Assembly (NCBI GenBank): GCA_017999075.1
Contig: JAGOBX010000159.1
Location: 1 to 7,658, forward strand
DNA from: JAGOBX01 sp017999075 [NCBI: Candidatus Babelota bacterium]
GTDB taxonomy: Bacteria > JAGOBX01
Direction of reading: 5' to 3'
DNA: 7,658 nt
The notes under the pieces are model-generated. The model was given only the letters and a program-made list of their open reading frames with translations, was not told where the DNA came from and searched no databases. The translations under genes and the position numbers were made by a program. Positions 3,768 to 7,658 of the stretch are shown in pieces; position 1 is the stretch's first letter; every line of letters starts with the position of its first letter.

Positions 3768-6700
3768 CTCACCAGTGCCGCTTTCCTAACGATTTTTTCA
3801 CTTCCGCTTTTAACAACTATTATATATATTCCGCTGCCTGCTTCTCTACCGTCTTCATATCTTGCATCCCATATAGCCATACCGCTGTTTGCTATAGGCG
3901 TCAACTCTTTTACGCGCCTGCCGAGTATATCATATATTGTAATTACTGCATCTGCTGTCAGTCCGATTATATGAACACCGGTTTTATTGTTCACATCCGC
4001 TGTTCCAAAAAATTCTTTGCCGGTTTCTTCCAGCCCGTCATTAGGTTTAAATGGATTTGGAAACACTGTTACATTATTCAGACTGATTGAAGCAGGAGCG
4101 CTCTTATCGCTGAATAACGCAAACAGCGAAAAATGCTTGGCATACGCGGTTATTTCTTTGTGTTCTGTATCAATGTTTCTATTTGGAAGTTTTTCCCACA
4201 CACTTGTTAAACGCGAGTATGTCCATATTGACATTTCAAATACATTCACAGTTGTTCCGTCTATTACATTATTGTTGTCATTATCAATATATGCAAAAAT
4301 CAATTCCAGCGGATTTGTATCGCTAATACTTATGCTTGTATCGCTGAAATTTATTTCTAACAATCCTGATAATTTTTGTTTACTATTTTTTTCAAGTATA
4401 GATTGAATGACCTGTGTATCCGCGCTCAATACTTCCATAATAATAACAGCATCCGTATCAAACGAACCAGCCGGTAAGTTTAATTTTATATTCATATCGT
4501 CTGCCGGATTATCTGCTGCTGCTGATATTGAAATTTCATTATTTTTACTCTGATTGAGTTTTTCCGATACTTCAGTTAAACCATCGTATTTTAAATTTTT
4601 TCTGGTGTCAGCGTCAGTATGATTTATTTCTATTGTTATCTGCGGCGGATTAACGTCAACATTATCATTAATATCAGTTACTACTGCGCGCAGATTATAA
4701 AAACCCGCAGAATACATTGTAAAATCAGATAATACAAAATATGGATAATTATAATCTGGATTACCTGATGAACGTGTTGTTTTAACAGCAGGTATGTCAA
4801 ACCAGATATTATCATTAATATTTTTCATCTGAAATAATATCTGTTTTACTCTATCTGTTTTATTTTTTTTATCAGCGCCGCGTAAATAAATATGCAGTTT
4901 ATCATTAGTTAAATCAAAATCAGTTACCATTTTTGTATAACTGTAAAATCCTTTTTTAATGCCTGAATATTCAATTTGTGAAACCTGCTCAGTAATCCCC
5001 ATTTTAAAAACAGTAAATATATTATCAGCAATTTTGTCCGGTTCGATTTCTTTTGTATAAACAATTACTGTCAAATTATTATCCAGATAACTTGTTTCAA
5101 TATAATCAACTGGATTGCCTGCATTAGAATTTTCAAAATTATTTTTCAACTCATCCGCAAAATCATTGGTTGTTTCAAAAATTATCGAATCATTATTGTT
5201 ATATAATTCAGCCATAATATTCACGCCATTGCCGGTTATTTTCTGCAGCGGCTGCGGATGTTTGATATATGCATGTAATTCTGTTTCAACACTCTCTATC
5301 TGACATGAATTTATTTTTACAATACGTGAACTGTTTTTTTCTTCAAACAAATTATTATCTGTTGCTCGTACTCCGAATAAATAATCTTTTTCTGTCTGCA
5401 AATCATTTTTATAAAATGAATATGAAGCTGTATCTCCTGCAGGTATTACAATAATCGGAACTGAATAATCAATTATTCCTGAACCGTTATCAGAATAAAT
5501 TTTATATTCTTTGATGTTTGGAGAGATTGATTTATCAAATGTCAATAAAATATTTCCATTGCCGAAATCCTGCGCTTGAAAATTTTCTGGAGGGAGCGGA
5601 TAACCCGCAATAACTGTAATATCTGTTTCAGTATCACTCGCAGTTAATTTATTGGATACAGTAAGCAAACAAACGCTATTCAATGTCTTCCCGATATAAA
5701 ATGTATCTTCGCAAATTTTACTTTCATAATAATAAACAATCCCCGAATCAGCCGAAATTTTTTCAAGTCGCCATTCCATTCTGTTTGCTGATGTTGTATC
5801 TTGAGCAGGGTAACTGCTGTTTGAAATAAAGTTTAAACCATTATCATAAATATTTTCAATATTCAGATTATTAATGTCTTTGCCGCTGTTATTTGTTATC
5901 GAAATTTTATATGTTATTATATCTCCTGAATACGCGTATTTATCACGCAATTCAACAGATAATTGAGGTCTGTTATTATCGCGGCTCTGTCTGCTGTTCT
6001 CATAAATATTATTTTCATCAGGAAAATCATACCAGTTAATTTTGGAGTTATAACCGCTTTCCCGCCAATCCCTGAATAGCGGATACGCCACATTAAAAGC
6101 AGGAGTTTTAACACCGCTGTCTATCTGGTTGCCTTCAAGCGGCCAACCCCAATTTGACGGAACTTTCAGCGCAAATGGATAACCGTTTTCATCAACAGAA
6201 TTCAGATAAATTTCTCTGTTTGTATCTTTTACATATAAATATGGATTATAAGGTGGAGTATCTGCGTCATCTAAATTATTAAGTTGCGGGTTTGCAAACG
6301 TAATCTCAAGTTTTACTGATTGCCCGTCAATATACGTCTGATTTTTATTTACATTGGGCATAGCTGCATTATTGAACGCTGCTTTTGTTGAATCAAATAA
6401 AATTAAATCCGCTGAATTGACTGAATTCTGTTTTGACCCCGCTCTCCATCTGCCTAATGAATCGAATAAACTCCGTTCAATTGATGCGCTGCCGCGAAAG
6501 TTCAATTTTATTTTGAACTGATGGTCGTAACCAGCGCCGCGCGAAAGAGCTTTCGCAGTTATTATAATTTTTTTTATCTCATTATTTTCGTTTATTTCTC
6601 TTGTTATATTTAAATCAGTTACAAAATCATTGTAATCCCCGTCTCCTACATCCGGAAACAAATCTTCAAACGCTAATGTATAATAAAAATTATCTGGCCG

Positions 6701-7537
6701 AACTCCGTTCACAGTCTGCTCAATATTCAGAGCAGGCAATGTAATATTAAATTTTTTTGTTGCAGTATCAACTCCATTTTGATCATCATATACAATCAAT
6801 ATTACTGAATCAGTACCTGTATCTGAAAATATAATTGTTACTGCTGAATCATTTGAAATTTCAATATTTCTTTGAAACCACTTATACCCTGTAATCTGAC
6901 CATCAAAATCAAAAGAGTTCACCGCTGTTAAATGAATACTTTGTCCTGAATATAAACCTGTGTCGGATAATGTTATCACAGCTGACGGCGGAATATTATC
7001 AGGTTTGACTCGGGTATATCTGCGTATTTCTGAAACACTCGTATTATAAAAATTGTCAACCGCTATAATGCGCCAGTAATAATTTTCCGTATCATACGCA
7101 GTATTAAACAAAATATGAATATTGGTTTCAGAAGTTATGACCGAATCAATATTGATATTATTAAAATAACTGTCAGCAGCCAATTGAAACCTGTAATAAT
7201 TTATGCCGCTCCAATAATCATTTGCCGATGCCCACTGAAATAGTTCTTCGTTTAATTTTGAAGTTGCAGCATCTGCCGGAGATATCAATACCGGACTGTC
7301 AGGCGCTTCAATATCTATCATAGGACTATAACCTGCAGCTGTTTTAAACAAATCCGCATTATAAAAAATATTTGAATCAGAAGCTATACTCTGACCGCCA
7401 ACAGCCTGCATTATTATTGCGCCGTTATTTTCAATCAGCGCACCGCCATTTGAAAATACTGAATACGTCATTTTATACGCAGATACCGTTCCTGCGCATA
7501 TTATCAATATTATAAAAATTAACAATACCTTTTTCAT
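3764..7537 (-). CDS. Giant secreted LruC-domain protein with T9SS/FlgD-like C-terminal tail
   Basis: ATG 7537 gives 1257 residues and places the signal peptide (MKKVLLIFIILIICAGTVSA) at the start. A GTG at 7561 would add eight residues in front of it and is less likely. Domains in order: a short glycine-rich exported-protein start (21-75); fibronectin-III-like (80-178); PKD-like with the FDFDGQITGYKW motif (180-270); LruC/DUF4842 (about 280-515) with acidic GDGDYNDF near 298-305, likely calcium-binding, and SRGAGYDHQFKIKLNF; DUF11-like (523-645); second FN3-like (647-745); Ig-like unassigned region (750-970); a ZU5-like region ending in YAKHFSLFALF (1000-1142); and a tail with VFPNPFKP, ITIYDILGRRVKEL and GSGIYIIVVKSG (1157-1257). 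The tail is the T9SS type A/FlgD-like sorting module. Expected role: large surface or secreted adhesin-like protein, substrate for the PorV-type pathway encoded next. Its ligand is unknown. Confidence 0.88.
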   Translation of the reverse strand: MKKVLLIFIILIICAGTVSAYKMTYSVFSNGGALIENNGAIIMQAVGGQSIASDSNIFYNADLFKTAAGYSPMIDIEAPDSPVLISPADAATSKLNEELFQWASANDYWSGINYYRFQLAADSYFNNINIDSVITSETNIHILFNTAYDTENYYWRIIAVDNFYNTSVSEIRRYTRVKPDNIPPSAVITLSDTGLYSGQSIHLTAVNSFDFDGQITGYKWFQRNIEISNDSAVTIIFSDTGTDSVILIVYDDQNGVDTATKKFNITLPALNIEQTVNGVRPDNFYYTLAFEDLFPDVGDGDYNDFVTDLNITREINENNEIKKIIITAKALSRGAGYDHQFKIKLNFRGSASIERSLFDSLGRWRAGSKQNSVNSADLILFDSTKAAFNNAAMPNVNKNQTYIDGQSVKLEITFANPQLNNLDDADTPPYNPYLYVKDTNREIYLNSVDENGYPFALKVPSNWGWPLEGNQIDSGVKTPAFNVAYPLFRDWRESGYNSKINWYDFPDENNIYENSRQSRDNNRPQLSVELRDKYAYSGDIITYKISITNNSGKDINNLNIENIYDNGLNFISNSSYPAQDTTSANRMEWRLEKISADSGIVYYYESKICEDTFYIGKTLNSVCLLTVSNKLTASDTETDITVIAGYPLPPENFQAQDFGNGNILLTFDKSISPNIKEYKIYSDNGSGIIDYSVPIIVIPAGDTASYSFYKNDLQTEKDYLFGVRATDNNLFEEKNSSRIVKINSCQIESVETELHAYIKHPQPLQKITGNGVNIMAELYNNNDSIIFETTNDFADELKNNFENSNAGNPVDYIETSYLDNNLTVIVYTKEIEPDKIADNIFTVFKMGITEQVSQIEYSGIKKGFYSYTKMVTDFDLTNDKLHIYLRGADKKNKTDRVKQILFQMKNINDNIWFDIPAVKTTRSSGNPDYNYPYFVLSDFTMYSAGFYNLRAVVTDINDNVDVNPPQITIEINHTDADTRKNLKYDGLTEVSEKLNQSKNNEISISAAADNPADDMNIKLNLPAGSFDTDAVIIMEVLSADTQVIQSILEKNSKQKLSGLLEINFSDTSISISDTNPLELIFAYIDNDNNNVIDGTTVNVFEMSIWTYSRLTSVWEKLPNRNIDTEHKEITAYAKHFSLFALFSDKSAPASISLNNVTVFPNPFKPNDGLEETGKEFFGTADVNNKTGVHIIGLTADAVITIYDILGRRVKELTPIANSGMAIWDARYEDGREAGSGIYIIVVKSGSEKIVRKAALVR

Positions 7538-7568
7538 TTTATTTATTTGTTCAAAACACACTAATTAA

Positions 7569-7574
7569 ATTATA
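7569..7574 (-). promoter_or_regulatory. Candidate -10 box of the giant gene
   Basis: TATAAT on the minus strand (7574-7569) would start transcription near 7562, about 25 nt before the ATG at 7537. No convincing -35 box is found 16-18 bp upstream, and no Shine-Dalgarno is seen. The upstream side runs into repeat R copy 3. Confidence 0.35.
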
Positions 7575-7608
7575 AAAATAATTTCGTGATTACTCTGTAT
7601 TCTCAGTG

Positions 7609-7658
7609 GTAAAAATTATCCACCGAATACACCGAATTTCACCGAATCTAATTAAATC
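7609..7658 (+). repeat. Dispersed repeat R, copy 3, cut by the window end
   Basis: All 50 bases are identical to 1160-1209, including the three CACCGAAT units. The left flank differs: it reads CTCTGTATTCTCAGTGG instead of the longer R start seen in copies 1 and 2. It has the same orientation as the other copies and lies about 70 bp upstream of the giant gene. Confidence 0.85.

Noticed and set aside
3987-4406. 139-codon plus-strand open frame inside the giant gene, and other plus-strand frames at 2749, 5115 and 5269
   Set aside because: These are antisense shadows of the two well-supported minus-strand genes, with no family similarity or ribosome sites.

Overview
The window is AT-rich DNA from an uncultured-type bacterium that exports proteins through a type IX-like system (T9SS). 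The right two thirds encode a very large secreted multidomain protein with an LruC domain and a FlgD/T9SS-like C-terminal tail. It is followed on the same strand by a PorV/PorQ-type outer-membrane beta-barrel. That pairing is common in the FCB group and in candidate lineages such as Elusimicrobia, Goldbacteria, WOR-3 and Cloacimonadota. The small genes on the left have textbook TTGACA-17-TATAAT promoters, and some have strong Shine-Dalgarno sequences. This argues mildly against Bacteroidota proper. The lineage is inferred from gene content only.

Left part (1-1090) is a toxin-antitoxin graveyard. A ribbon-helix-helix-type antitoxin (266-505, minus) overlaps a RelE/ParE-family toxin (13-282, minus) that carries an in-frame TGA at codon 54. 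Upstream of it lies a second, paralogous and badly decayed copy (690-861, minus). In that copy the end of the antitoxin has been joined to the end of the toxin by an internal deletion. It abuts a 5'- and 3'-truncated IS91-family transposase zinc-finger fragment (857-1090, plus).

Middle part (1083-2620) is an ordered island: repeat R1, gene unit 1, repeat B1, gene unit 2, repeat B2, repeat R2. Unit 1 (1404-1652) is an antitoxin fused in frame to the last residues of a RelE toxin. Unit 2 is an intact, overlapping DUF4160/DUF2442 pair (1819-2058 and 2018-2278). Each unit has its own perfect-spacing promoter, and each is bracketed by the same perfect 14-bp inverted repeat. Each is followed by a near-identical 87-bp segment holding a hairpin plus T-run terminator. 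The layout recalls a gene-cassette array, but no integrase is present and the canonical integron core triplets are missing.

Right part (2634-7537) holds the PorV-like gene (2634-3581, minus) and the giant LruC/T9SS-tail gene (3764-7537, minus), separated by 182 bp containing a perfect 13-bp inverted repeat. A third copy of repeat R, identical over 50 bases to R1, starts at 7609 and runs off the window end, so the secretion pair is also bounded by R copies. The main points of interest are three TA loci with intact-looking antitoxins or remnants but damaged toxins, the cassette-like repeat architecture, and the apparently leaderless DUF4160 transcript.
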